From: Mesostigma viride
Lineage: Eukaryota; Streptophyta; Mesostigmatophyceae; Mesostigmatales; Mesostigmataceae
Length of the DNA stretch: 64,000 bases
Reading direction: 5' to 3'
Assembly (NCBI GenBank): GCA_009746045.1
Contig: RPFO01000084.1
Location: 1,548,618 to 1,612,617 of the forward strand
How positions within the stretch are numbered: position 1 is the stretch's first letter; each line of letters begins with the position of its first letter. The position numbers and the translations under genes were made by a program. The notes beneath the pieces are model-generated. The model did no database searches and was not told the origin of the DNA. It saw only the letters and a list, made by a program, of their open reading frames with translations. Positions 11,202 to 21,614 of this stretch are shown piece after piece.

Positions 11202-13072
11202 ACAGCCTCAACCCAGTCTGGTGGACCTATGAGATGCAGGTCATCACCATGCAGTGAGGCAAAGACAGGAAGGCCATTGTGGGACCCTTGGAACAAACAG
11301 GGATCCACTGGAGACACAGAAAACCCACAAGTATTCTTCAAGAATTTCTCTAGGCTCTTTCTCCAGATAATGGGACTGGACCTGAGACCTTCCAACCCTT
11401 TCAGAATTCTCAGGTACCTGGCCTTTATCTCTGCTCTCCATACAGCAGGTACAGTCACAAAGAAAGGAGGGATATCTCTCCAAGTCTGCCTAGCCTGATC
11501 TTGGTCACCCTTGAGAAAAGCCCTCTTGAAATCAATCAGCACAGAGCTATAGGGCACACCCTTAACCAGAAAAGACAGAAATATACACAGCAGAATCCTC
11601 CACGTGTCATGCAGCATCCCTGGAGTATAGAGCTCCTCATCTAACAACTGGCCAGTGCCATGATACTCGGTTACAACTGGTCTGACATGTGGCACCTGGA
11701 CACCATCTACCTCCTTGAGCTTGAGGACAAACATCAATCTGAGCAGCTGGTGAACTTCTGGCAGCTCATCCACAGGTTCTGCACAGTTGGAAACTATCCA
11801 CTCATGCCCAGAAGCAACAAAGCCAAGAGTCCATGCCTTAGCCATCTTGGGGCTTTGCATCATCTCGACTAGCTGGCGCCAGGGAATAGGACTGTGAGCA
11901 GCTATCTGGTACCTGTTTACCCCTAACTGCCGTGGATCAAAGGTGGTTGGGATGATCAACAGGTCCTCAGCTATGGGCTCCTGACCTTGAGGACCCTCAG
12001 CTGGCTGACTCTTAACAGCCTTCACCGCCACTGCAAGACCCTGGGAATAGTGATATCTTTCAAGGGGGAGGCTGCCCCTGCCTTCTAGTGCCAACTCATC
12101 AGAGGTCAAAGTAACCCCTGGCATGCACAAGAAGTTCTGACCCAGAATGGCAGGCCCCTGATAGCCCTCTACCACACAGAACGTGGTGGGCACCCCTAAG
12201 ATAGGCACACTCACTTCCCCAAGGATCTTCATGGACACCTTTCCTGAGAAATCAGACACAGCAAGGCAACTGGGATGGGACATCTGTAAGCCTACAGCAT
12301 CCTCTTCCCTGATGACAGACACCTGTGAGTTGGTATCTACCTCCATTGTAGCTGCCCAGCACGACCCCCACCCCGTGAGCTTGGATACCTTGGGATCATG
12401 TTTGCTGCGCATGAGTGCTCGGATGACGTCCGCCATGAGAGGCCCCCGGGCCTTAGGTGGCTGCCCCGTCCCCTCTGGCCTTGTGACAGTTGCTTCAGCA
12501 GCCTCCTGCTCGTCATCTTCCAGTAGGGACAGACCATCATCCACCACCAGAGGATTGTTAGCTGCTGCTGCCTGGCTCTGGCCTGGCTCCTCAACCCAGC
12601 TGGGAGGGCCTGGCCCGTCTGCAGGCCAGATTGCATGTGGCCTTCTCTCCTTGACATGAGCCCAGGACAACCTGTACACGTGCCTTGGATCCTTTTCCAA
12701 AGCCACCAGGCAAGATCTGTTAGCTTCCTCCACACGAGTGACAACCCCATCCTGCCACTTCCCCCGCTTGCCTGGAATAGATGGTTCCTTCCACATCCTG
12801 ACCTTCAGCCCCACCTGAGGCCTCAGCACATTCCAGTTCTTGTCCTTACGTCTCAGCTGGGCAAACAACCTGTCTGCCTTTCTAAGACTGGCCTGCACCA
12901 CATTCTCAGGTAGTAAGCTATACTGCAGGGCCAGGGGAGAGACAGCCACACCATCAAAGTAGTAATTAACCCTGTGGTTCAGCTGCTCTTCTATCCCCTT
13001 ACACCAGGCTGCCCTCTCTAAGGCAGATGCCACAAGTGGCACTGACTCTGCTGCTAGCACCACTGTCTTCAC
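11042..13072 (-). CDS. Copia-like pol: integrase end, protease-like, RT
   Basis: The real frame runs to the transposon junction at 13094; the codon at 13072 is only the first possible start in the fragment. Order in the 676 codons: integrase C-terminal part beginning just after the catalytic Glu (ERSIREVK); a basic region like the integrase C-terminal tail; a low-complexity linker; an aspartic-protease-like segment (MEVDTNSQVSVI with later AILGQNFL); then a Copia-type reverse transcriptase. The RT shows VLIDFKRAFLKGDQ (first Asp), LKGLEGLRSSPIIWRKSLEKF, and SLHGDDLHLIG as the active-site Asp pair. Protease motifs normally read DTG or DSG; here it is DTN, so activity is doubtful. The protease after the integrase is unusual. 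The frame breaks near 11205 and continues in the overlapping ORF. Confidence 0.82.
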   Translation of the reverse strand: MKTVVLAAESVPLVASALERAAWCKGIEEQLNHRVNYYFDGVAVSPLALQYSLLPENVVQASLRKADRLFAQLRRKDKNWNVLRPQVGLKVRMWKEPSIPGKRGKWQDGVVTRVEEANRSCLVALEKDPRHVYRLSWAHVKERRPHAIWPADGPGPPSWVEEPGQSQAAAANNPLVVDDGLSLLEDDEQEAAEATVTRPEGTGQPPKARGPLMADVIRALMRSKHDPKVSKLTGWGSCWAATMEVDTNSQVSVIREEDAVGLQMSHPSCLAVSDFSGKVSMKILGEVSVPILGVPTTFCVVEGYQGPAILGQNFLCMPGVTLTSDELALEGRGSLPLERYHYSQGLAVAVKAVKSQPAEGPQGQEPIAEDLLIIPTTFDPRQLGVNRYQIAAHSPIPWRQLVEMMQSPKMAKAWTLGFVASGHEWIVSNCAEPVDELPEVHQLLRLMFVLKLKEVDGVQVPHVRPVVTEYHGTGQLLDEELYTPGMLHDTWRILLCIFLSFLVKGVPYSSVLIDFKRAFLKGDQDQARQTWRDIPPFFVTVPAVWRAEIKARYLRILKGLEGLRSSPIIWRKSLEKFLKNTCGFSVSPVDPCLFQGSHNGLPVFASLHGDDLHLIGPPDWVEAVWPRSRSGLSWVRYSTWWRMSLWSSVACRLRCSKPRARGSSGWRVVRTTHSRL

Positions 13073-13092
13073 CTCACGTATGGATCTTTCTA

Positions 13093-13094
13093 CA
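13093..13094. other. 2-bp target duplication CA (left)
   Basis: CA flanks the DNA transposon here and at 20794-20795. Removing 13095-20793 and one CA makes the integrase frame continuous. Confidence 0.75.
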
Positions 13095-13107
13095 CACTAG
13101 GAACTCG

Positions 13108-13273
13108 CTACTGAGAAAACTGAGATTTCCTGAGATTTCCTGAGATTTCCTGAGAAAAAAACTGAGATTTCCTGAGATTTCCTGAGATGTCCTGAGATTT
13201 CCTGAGATTTCCTGAGATTTTCCTGAGATTTCCTGAGATTTCCTGAGAAAGTGACCTGAGATTTCCTGAGATT
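13108..13273. repeat. Left subterminal TGAGATTTCC array
   Basis: About a dozen copies of CTGAGATTTC with small spacer changes. In CACTA elements such subterminal repeats bind the element-encoded protein that brings the ends together (family knowledge). Confidence 0.85.
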
Positions 13274-13294
13274 AATTAATTAATTAATTAATTA
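13274..13294. repeat. (TTAA)n tail of the LINE
   Basis: ATTAATTAATT repeat at the 3' end (low-coordinate side) of the minus-strand LINE. Confidence 0.75.
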
Positions 13295-13692
13295 GGAACA
13301 TAACTCCGTTGGGAGTATATGTAGCACATAGCCCTGAGAAGGGGCATATGGGCCTATAATACATTCTAAGCTACTTCCTGCAAGGGTGGGAATGTAAACA
13401 ACACTTGCTCTAGGTGCACCAGGGCACCCGCACCCTCATGGTCTATCACGCTATGCCCGGGTAAGGGGGGAGCATGCCTGTGAGGGGGAAGATCATCATG
13501 GCTATACAAGAGCTATGGCATGGCTTCTCAGCAGAGAGTGACTCCCTGCATGGGCACAACATTACTAAATAAGGCTATGCATCGTCTGGAGTGTGGCACA
13601 TCATAGGCACACATGTACATGATTAAATAAAGCGCGGGGCTTAGCTGGGATAGTGCCTCTAGGAGGCGTACATGTACATGGCCACGGTCTAT

Positions 13693-15114
13693 CTATTCTG
13701 CACTACTACTGCTGTATTCCCCTAAGCTGGGGCGTCTGGAGTCGCTGGGGCCGCGGGGGGGGGGGGTCGCCTGCCAGGGCTTGTGGCCGACGTAGATGGC
13801 CGCCCCCTTCCAGTACACCGGCTGCCCCGCCTTGGTCTGCCGGAGCTCGAGGTAGGTCGGCCATAGCTCCCGTCGCCGTTGTTGCTGCGCCAGGGTCAAG
13901 TCGTCATCAAGGGTGAAGAGAGTCTTCTCGAGCCGCTTGCGGCGTCTGAGAAAAGAAATCTTGTCCGCCGGGGTCTTAAAGGTGAGGAGGAGCGGGGGCG
14001 GCCCTGCCTTACCCCGCGCGCGGGGAAGGCGGTGGGCAGCCAGCTCTATCTCACCGTTAAGGCCCATGCGACCAAGGATTTCTCTCTCAAACGCACGCAA
14101 AAGCTTCTCGGAATTCTCACCTTCCTCCATCTTGAAGTTCTTGACAATGACGTTGAGGCTGCGCTTGGCGAGCTCGGCCTCCTCGCGGAGGTCAAGCGTC
14201 TGCCGTTGAAGCTGGGCTGCGACGGCGGAGGTGGTGGAGGTGGTATGTTGCTTAAGCATGTCCGCCCAGGTGGTGATGGGAGGAGCATCGCCGGCCAGGC
14301 CAGCCGAGGCTGGCTTGGCGGCAATGTCCTTCACCGCCTGGGCGGTGAGGCCTGCGGTATTCTGCAGAACCTCGATAGCAATGGCGTTGTCCTTAAGACG
14401 CTGGTCGATGTCACGGAGCTGGGCGGTGATGGCGTCGGAGGTGGAGGTGGTGGCGGTGGAGGAGGCGAGGAGGGTGGAGGTGGCGGTGGAGATGGTGGAG
14501 GTGGCGGTGGAGAGGAGGGGGAGCTCGGCAGCCAACGTGCTGCCCATGACCGCCACATCTGCTGCGATGGGGGCCACGTGCTGCTCGAGGGCCTCCTTGA
14601 GGAGTGAGCGGATGGAGGATTCGGTTAAGGTGGTGGTGAGGGGCTTTGGGGGCCAAAGCTCCTCGAGGGAGCGGCCGAGGAGGGAGAAAAGGACGCGAAT
14701 CTGAAGGTGGGGGCGGCGGCATTTGAGGATTTGGTCGAAGTTGTGGGTGCGTCTCTGGAAAGCATCGGTGAGGCGGCCCTGATGGAAGAGTTGCTTGCAC
14801 ATCTCGAGAAGCGAGGCATACGATCCGAAAAACACGTAGCTCAGGATCTTGTCGGGGTTGAGCTTGTCAAAAAAGCCGGGCTGGCTGGCGTCAAAGTCGA
14901 ACTCCTCCCAGGTCGGCTCGGCAGGGCGACTGCGCTTGGGTTCAGGCGACGCTGCTGGCGAGGCGGCCAGCGGGGGCTGGGCGACCACTAGAGCTTGGCT
15001 AGTGGCGCCGCTGCCTTCTGGACCGGTTGGCGAAGCTGCAGCCGGGGCTGCAGACGTATTTTCATTGCTAAGCGCAGCCGCCAGGCTGCGTTGCGTCGAG
15101 AGGCGTTTGCTCAT
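13693..15114 (-). CDS. LINE ORF1 protein (L1 ORF1p-like)
   Basis: A 473-residue nucleic-acid-binding protein of the L1 ORF1p type, expected to coat the element RNA as a chaperone. Residues 1-80 are an Ala/Pro/Ser-rich tail starting MSKRLSTQRSLAAAL. Residues 85-160 are compact (FFDKLNPDKILSYVFFGSYA region). Residues 165-320 are Ala/Thr/Ser-rich and likely coiled coil (LRDIDQRLKDNAIAIEVLQ). From about 319 comes the RRM-like core (SLNVIVKNFKMEEGENSEK .. AAHRLPRA .. PLLLTFKTPADKISFLRRR) and then the C-terminal domain (TLDDDLTLAQQQRRRELWP .. PVYWKGAAIYVG). This order fits L1-type ORF1. A poly-G run near 13755 lies close to the stop. The frame is intact, unlike the related copies at 33486 and 34655. 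Confidence 0.8.
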   Translation of the reverse strand: MSKRLSTQRSLAAALSNENTSAAPAAASPTGPEGSGATSQALVVAQPPLAASPAASPEPKRSRPAEPTWEEFDFDASQPGFFDKLNPDKILSYVFFGSYASLLEMCKQLFHQGRLTDAFQRRTHNFDQILKCRRPHLQIRVLFSLLGRSLEELWPPKPLTTTLTESSIRSLLKEALEQHVAPIAADVAVMGSTLAAELPLLSTATSTISTATSTLLASSTATTSTSDAITAQLRDIDQRLKDNAIAIEVLQNTAGLTAQAVKDIAAKPASAGLAGDAPPITTWADMLKQHTTSTTSAVAAQLQRQTLDLREEAELAKRSLNVIVKNFKMEEGENSEKLLRAFEREILGRMGLNGEIELAAHRLPRARGKAGPPPLLLTFKTPADKISFLRRRKRLEKTLFTLDDDLTLAQQQRRRELWPTYLELRQTKAGQPVYWKGAAIYVGHKPWQATPPPRGPSDSRRPSLGEYSSSSAE

Positions 15115-15290
15115 CGTATATTGCGTAATAGCTTCGGAGAATTAGATCAGCATGTGCGTCATAAAAAGACGCGTCGATTGTGATATTCACGGCTAAATTC
15201 GGTGCTCAAACGTGAAAGTTATGAGCTCCGCCGTCAGCCATGGCTACCTCGTGGCTCGTGGCTCTTTGACGCCTTAAAATTAAATTAAAT

Positions 15291-15485
15291 TGAGATTGGC
15301 CTGAGAAAATTGGCTTTTTCTCAGGAAATCTCAGGAAATCTCAGGGCTAAGTGGAAACTGAGATTTTACGTGGACACTGAGATTTTTTTTTCTCAGGCTG
15401 AAAATCTCAGGGCATTTTCTCAGGCGCTTAAAATCTCAGGGCATTTTCTCAGGCGCTTAAAATCTCAGGGCATTTTCTCAGGCAT
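15291..15485. repeat. Internal inverted TCTCAGG array
   Basis: The TGAGA-type repeat continues on the other side of the LINE, but in the reverse orientation (TCTCAGGAAATCTCAGG, later AAAATCTCAGGGCATTTTCT three times). Before the LINE landed, 13108-13273 and this array would have faced each other as a fold-back. Confidence 0.75.
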
Positions 15486-15987
15486 GCCATTGCCAGAATT
15501 AAATGTGTATTCTAACAAGCATAACACCATCATGCAATAAATCCAACAATTCATTAATGAATTAAATACGTTATTAGCACATCTTGTGGTATTAGGCGTG
15601 GCATTCATGGCATCACGCTGTTTGATAGTAATGAACTTATGTTTCATTGTGGCATTCTGTGACTCATCATTTCAATACCATCAAAATATAAAACATCGAC
15701 TCAAAACTGCTCTCATCCTATTTCTGGATTGCTAGCTGATGGCTCATGGCCATATAACAGCTGGCATGCCAGAGCCCAGCAACGGTGGTTTCACTCAATA
15801 TTGATGTGTACGTCTTCTCGTCGAGCTTGTATGCTCCACGATCTGCATCAAGTCATCCCCCAAAGAAAGAAAGCATACAGAAAGCAAGGAGTTAAATTTA
15901 CAAACATGATAATAATGCCATATGCAACATGATATTCCAAGAATGATATAGAAGGCGGGCATGCTGCCATGCATTGCGTGACTGCGT
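15486..15987. other. No gene recognised
   Basis: AT-rich sequence within the DNA transposon, with no frame or motif that I can assign. Confidence 0.4.
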
Positions 15988-16262
15988 GCAGGCGTGCAGC
16001 TAGGTGTGCGTGCGTGGGCGAGTGCGTGCAGTTGTGCATGAGTGCGTTTGTGCAGGCGTGCCTTGGCGGGTGGGTTGATGGCTGTGTGCAGGCGTGCGTG
16101 CGTGAGTGGGTGCGTGAGAGTGTGCAGCTATGTGTGCGTGTGCGTGCACTTGTGCATGTGCGCGTTTGTGCAGGCGTGCCTTGGTGGGTGGGTTGATGGC
16201 TGCGTGCAGGCGTGCGTGCGAGGGTAGGTGCGTGGGAGTGTGCAGCTAGGTGTGCGTGCGTG
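15988..16262. repeat. GTGCG-rich tandem duplication, about 118-bp unit
   Basis: The stretch with GGCGTGCCTTGGYGGGTGGG recurs once at about 118-bp spacing, and a shorter partial copy precedes it. Both strands show long frames of Cys/Val/Arg or His/Thr, which are repeat artefacts. Confidence 0.65.
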
Positions 16263-16379
16263 CAGTCGGTGGGCTTGGTGAAGTCTCCGGGGTGTCGCTG
16301 TGGACATGGGTGGGGCACTGGACTCGTGGGTGATACCGTTGTGGGAGGTGAATTGGGTGGGTACTCGTGGTCCTGGGTA

Positions 16380-17100
16380 TTGTAGAGTGTGTGTGTGTGT
16401 GTGTGTTGGACTATTGGGCCCCCCCCCCCCTTTGGCGGGGGTCATGGGGGACATTGTTATGGGTTGATTATGTAGTAGTTGTGAGTCGCAGTTGTAGGTA
16501 GCTCGTGCGTAGGTCACAGGTTCGTGTGAGGGTTGGGGATGCTTGGGTTGCGTGGGTGGCTTGGGTATGGTACGTAGGCGGGCTTGCCGGTGGTCGGTGC
16601 AGCAGTGTCAGTTATGGTTGAGTGGACAGCTGATTGGTTGCCCCGGAGGCCGGGGTGGATGGTTATGCTTCACGTGGATGGTGGGGTGGAGTCATCGTAT
16701 GTTGGGGCAGCGGGGGGCGGGGTGGGCGGGGTGCAGTGGTGTAGGGGAACCTCGTTGTGGGGCGGTAGGTTTGTTTAGTAGGTGGTTTGTTATGTTGGTG
16801 TGGAAGGTGGTGTATGTAATACGGAAGGGTGGTAGTCAGATAGGTTGGTTTGGGGGGACTCAAGGTGGATGGTCGGGTGGGTCATCGGATGGTTTGGGGG
16901 AGGAGGGCGGTGTTACGGTGTTGTGGGGGACCTCAGCGTGGGGGCGAGAGTAGTCCGTAGTCAGGTGGGGATGGATAACGGCATGTGGATGTCTGTGACG
17001 TATATTTGTGGGTGGGGCGGGTATGGAACAGGCAGGGGAGTGGGGCGAGTGGGAGTTAGCGGGGTGGAGGGTGCTGGCATTGTGGCGGGATGGTTGGAGG
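16380..17100. repeat. G-rich low-complexity block
   Basis: Contains a (GT)n run near 16388-16406 and a C homopolymer near 16420-16431. About 100 bp at 16670-16770 recurs in diverged form at 16862-16960 (GTGGATGGTSGGGTGG and GGGGRACCTC landmarks). No coding sequence is supported. Confidence 0.5.
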
Positions 17101-18370
17101 CACACGGACACACGTAATGGCAAGAGTAACTGCATGCATAGCAACATTGGACCAGCTGTTCCTAGAACATCTGCAACCCTCAGCATGCAACAACCAACAG
17201 CAACTGACAACTGCCGACAGTGACAACGTTAGCAAGATGTGACGCCAAGTCCACTGGAGACCCCGATGTAATTTCAGGTGGTTCCCAGTCCTGCCGTGTA
17301 CTTCACTTAATTCGGGGCCGCACACTTCGTTTGGTGCAGCAAGGGCTCGTGGCCGGTATGGTGGTAGCCGGTAGGCTTGATTGCCATGGATATCCGGCGT
17401 GGCGGAGGGGCCGCAGGGAGCGAGGCACCATGGAGGAGGCGATGGAGCGATTGAAGAAATGTAGGCAGTAGCCCGGTGCCCAGCAGCAGCGGAAGTGGAA
17501 ATATTGCTTGACGCGGTGCGTGCGGTGGGATGGGTAGGCACTGCCTGCCATCACCCGGACATTTCCTGTTACGGCACAGCCCGCAGTCGGCCATATTGGA
17601 GCAGACGGGCCTTGCTGCGAATCGAGGGCGTGATATTGCACGGGAAAAATCATGCCGAGAGTCTCAGGGCGTCTCGCATGGCGACAGCTGCAGCGTGAGG
17701 GCCGACAAGCTCGAGATGCAGGTCTCGTCGGTACATGTGGGCCACTGGTGAGGTCGCCAATGTGATGGAGCCCTCTCCATCGTGCCAGTCGGACATCACT
17801 CAACAGCCAACAACGATCTTTTGTGCGACCAGCAGCCTCCGAATTCCCAAGTCCGGACTCCGGACGCAGCGCCCCTCTCCAACGGACTGCACGCGGAAAT
17901 TTGAAATTCAGCCCGAAGGGCACGCGCCGCGCCAGAGCTGGCACAGGAAGTGGACGTTGCACGTGAATTGGAGAACGCCACCGTGACAAAGACCAAGGCG
18001 ATAACGGCAGGTACGCAGCCTTGGCAGCGCCATAATTTTACTTGGACACCATGCGCGGTGCTGTAGGCAGCCATATATATATCATTCACAGTGACTCGAT
18101 GTAAAGTCGGGTGGTGTAATAGCGACATCACCGGGCCCGCTACGTTTTTTGTAGCGGGCCCGGCACCAACCAAGTGACGTGACTCTGCCAGATGATGATT
18201 TGATAACGCAGATGATTTGATAACGCAGTTCAGCATTATCAAACGTGAACGTCAAGCACTCAATCGGCGAGTTTTTCGTGAGCCAGGAAGCGCTCTTCTC
18301 TAGGTATTCCTGTGGTTTCGCAGTTCCCTACATCTTGTGAGGTACATAGGGACAGTTTAGGTGAGAATAC
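17101..18370. other. Transposon interior, possible gene fragments
   Basis: Several short open stretches lie on both strands. One at about 17930-18012 on the plus strand reads as charged helix (QEVDVARELENATVTK) and ends at CAG/GTAC like an exon end. CACTA elements often carry captured exons, but no source gene is recognisable. A perfect 13-bp stem hairpin lies at 18131-18163, and GATGATTTGATAACGCA occurs twice near 18191-18226. Confidence 0.3.
18131..18163. other. Perfect GC-rich hairpin
   Basis: CCGGGCCCGCTAC, a 7-nt loop GTTTTTT, then the exact reverse complement GTAGCGGGCCCGG. Confidence 0.8.
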
Positions 18371-18374
18371 CAGG

Positions 18375-19125
<751 letters not shown>

Positions 19126-19129
19126 GTGG

Positions 19130-19455
19130 TGTTGATTTGTCAGTTTGCTACGCCTTTGGTTGTCATGTTGACGTTTGTCATGTTAACATTTGTGGACATT
19201 TTGTCATGTTAACAATTTTTTTGGCCTTCGTTTGTTAACGTCTTGACATTTCTTGACACATCACCTTGGTTTGTCAGTGTATTGACATTTTTTTCCGTGT
19301 TGATATGTTGATATTTCAAAGATTGTCAAGGTTTTGTCAACCTTTCAACATTCTGTCAAGGTTTGTCAAGCCTTTGATGTTATCATGTCAAGCTTTTGTC
19401 AAGTTCTGTCAAGGTTTGTCAAGGTCATGTCAGTTGATATGTCAAGAATCTATAT
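19130..19455. repeat. TTGTCA/TGTCAAGG dispersed-repeat block
   Basis: More than twenty copies of TTGTCA, TTGACA or GTCAAGGTTTG lie at irregular spacing within about 320 bp. The pattern resembles a subterminal repeat array of a second DNA transposon. The same heptamer recurs in the small fold-back at 19820-19889. Confidence 0.6.
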
Positions 19456-19479
19456 TACTAATTTGGCAATGTAAGGTAA

Positions 19480-19790
19480 TCCGACACTATTCAGGGCATC
19501 ACCGAGTACGCGGCCAATCCAGAAGGGGCGGACTGACTGACCACCAATCCGCGCCAAGCGCACGGAAGAACTGCCAACCAATCCGCGCAAAGCTCCCAGC
19601 GAGCGAAGCGAGCGGCCGCTTTAGCGGCCTCCTCTCTGGAGGGCAGCGAAGGAGACCGTCAGTCCGTCACGATTCCTCTCCGGAGTGCAGCGAAGGAGTA
19701 CGCTTCTACGAACTACAGTATGCGTCTACAGCGGGCAGCGGGCAGTCCCTCCATGGTCTCTCTACCGCCAAAAATTGATTAAATTTTTTT
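19480..19790. other. GC-rich stretch with hairpins, no gene
   Basis: Includes the perfect hairpin GGCCGCTTTAGCGGCC near 19611 and repeated GTGCAGCGAAGGAG/GGGCAGCGAAGGAG boxes. It ends in an oligo-T run near 19784-19798. No coding sequence was recognised. Confidence 0.4.
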
Positions 19791-19819
19791 TTTTTTTTGG
19801 CTGTGTGAAGCCAGCGGGT

Positions 19820-19889
19820 CACACTAGAACTATTTGACAATTCTTGACAAACAATTGTCAAAGTTTGTCAACACTCCGTTCCTAGTGTG
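19820..19889. mobile_element. 70-bp fold-back with CACTAG ends
   Basis: Starts CACACTAGAAC and ends GTTCCTAGTGTG. Inside, TTGACAA repeats on the left face TTGTCAA repeats on the right. The ends resemble those of the enclosing CACTA-like element, so this may be a miniature or collapsed relative. Confidence 0.45.
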
Positions 19890-19901
19890 GCAGCGAGGAT
19901 G

Positions 19902-20320
19902 GCATGCCTGCACCAAGGAAGAGGAGGGGTAAGCAGCCTGCAGCAGAAACTGATTCCTCCATCTGCAGCGGCAGTGATAATGGTAGCCAAGAGGATGTGG
20001 CTCCACCTAGCAGCGACAGTGATGACCCATGCAGCTACAATGCGTCTGAACCTGCACGGGGAAGCGTGGACGGAGGGGGAGAGGAAGGAGGCAGCCTGCA
20101 GCAGAAAATGCTGCTGATTCTGCCCGTGGTGGCGATGGCCGCGAGTATGCGGCTGAACCTACGCGGGGGAATCGTGGGCAGAGGGGGAGAGGGGGTAGGC
20201 AGCACAAGAATGTGGCTGAACCTAGCCGGGGCGACCTTGCACCAACGAGGAGAAGTGCAAGGGCGTATGGAAAAGTGAGCTACGCTGAAGCAGATTGTAG
20301 CAACTCGTCTAGTGACTGAA
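19902..20320 (+). pseudogene. Degraded ORF near right end of DNA transposon
   Basis: Starts MPAPRKRRGKQPAAE, basic then acidic (SDNGSQEDVAPPSSDSDD). After a frame break near 20105 it continues in another frame as a Gly/Arg-rich stretch ending RRSARAYGKVSYAEADC and a stop near 20320. An AT-rich stretch follows before the subterminal repeats. It could be the remnant end of a transposon gene, but no transposase motif is visible and I cannot name it. Confidence 0.3.
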
Positions 20321-20443
20321 ATTGATGTTCTTATTAAACTTGAAGAGCTGTACTCCAACTGCACAAGAAATTATTATAATTTGTAATCAAAGTGATTTCT
20401 GGTTGCGTGGTATGAATGCGATTTCTCTGTGTGCATGAGGTTT

Positions 20444-20784
20444 CTCAGTTTTTCTCAGGCCTTAAGTTTCCCAGATATTCTCAGTCTCAGATTTTCTCAG
20501 GCAGCAACCTGAGAAAAAACCGGGCGCCTGAGAAATTTCGTTCCTGAGAAAAAAAAATCTCAGGCCAGGCGACTTTCTCAGGCTGATCTCAGTTTTTTCT
20601 CAGTTTTCTCAGTTTTCTCAGGTGATTTTCTCAGTTTTCCTGAGAAAACTGAGATTTTTCTCAGTTGATCTCAGGAAATCTCAGGAAATCTCAGGACATC
20701 TCAGGAAATCTCAGGAAATCTCAGGCAGCCTTCCTGAGAAAACTGAGAAAACTGAGAAAAACTGAGAAAAATCTCAGATCTGAG
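20444..20784. repeat. Right subterminal TCTCAG array
   Basis: Inverted counterpart of the left array. TCTCAGGAAATCTCAGG is repeated, with interleaved CTGAGAAAA units, directly inside the right terminus GAGTTCCTAGTG. Confidence 0.85.
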
Positions 20785-20793
20785 TTCCTAGTG

Positions 20794-21577
20794 CAGCCCC
20801 TTGCTGCCCATGACTCTCCCTGGGGACTACTACCAGCTTACAAGGCAGCTGGTCCTGATGCTTGAGCAAACAGTCAAACTGCAAGTCTGCCTGCACACTC
20901 TTGCATACCCCAAAGCCTGGAATCAGGGCCTTCATACCCAACAACAAGTGATGCTCCTGCATACCAGGTAGAATGCCTATCAGTCTATATCTACTGAACC
21001 TGTCCACCCCCACTAATATATACAAGCCCCTGATATGCTGGATATCCATCTGGATGTCGCCACGCTCTCTAGCAGGCTCCCTAGCATGGGACTGGGGTGG
21101 GTGAACAGCATTCTCCTGGCAACCACAGTTCTCAGCAGCAGCCTGGCATGCCTCCCACAAAGGCTCCCTACCTAACTTCCAAGCAAACATTGCTGCCTGC
21201 CCAGAATGTCCAAACATGTGATGTAATCTATGGCCAGCCTCAGCATAGCTCAGCACTCTCTCAGTACTGACCTGGCGAGACGTCTGAACCGTGTGTGGGG
21301 ACACATGATCCACTCCTGAGGTTCCAGGGCTTCCCTGCAGGCCATCCTGACGCCCCAAGCCAGGCCCTGCACCCTGGACCGCTCCAGGCCCTTCCAGCAA
21401 GGTCCCTTGGCCCCCCCAGGCCAGCACCTGCTGGAGACCCACCACCTGCATGAGGCATAGGGAATTCAGCTGCAGCATTGTTATTGCAATCCAGTGGAAG
21501 AACAACATCTTTACACCCTTGGTGCTGCACAAGGGGCACACCCCCGTCCTTATGTACATCCAGCACACCTTCCCCAA
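20794..21577 (-). CDS. Copia-like integrase, N-terminal and core
   Basis: Front part of the integrase that inserts element cDNA into host DNA. A zinc-binding HHCC module is visible (HRLHHMFGHSGQAAM, then CQAAAENCGC), as in the GAG-pre-integrase region. The first catalytic Asp is in DIQMDIQHI, followed by LYILVGVDRFSRYR. The second Asp is probably in SVQADLQFDC. The catalytic Glu lies just beyond the DNA-transposon insertion, in the fragment that ends at 13094. The frame stops artificially inside the transposon end, near 20774. No protease motif lies between gag and this region. Confidence 0.78.
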
Positions 21578-21614
21578 GGGGTGATTGACTATTTACAGGG
21601 GATGATGTAGCTAG

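Larger units (their letters stand above)
13274..15290 (-). mobile_element. ORF1-only LINE (non-LTR retroposon)
   Basis: Bounded by TGAGATT at 13267-13273 and again at 15291-15297, read as a 7-bp target duplication. On the minus strand it has about 176 bp of 5' sequence, an intact 473-codon ORF1, about 400 bp of 3' sequence and a TTAA microsatellite tail at 13274-13294. There is no endonuclease or reverse-transcriptase ORF2. This resembles the half-LINE (HAL1) arrangement of mammals: an ORF1-only derivative that must be mobilised by enzymes supplied in trans. Confidence 0.7.

Noticed and set aside
13879-14607. Gly/Glu-rich plus-strand ORFs and minus-strand Pro-rich frames at 14046-14800
   Set aside because: Shadow frames of the LINE ORF1, which shows the recognisable L1 ORF1p-like domains.
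15848-17541. His/Thr/Cys/Val-rich ORFs of 90-161 codons
   Set aside because: Arise from GTGCG-rich tandem duplications and G-rich low complexity; no family resemblance.
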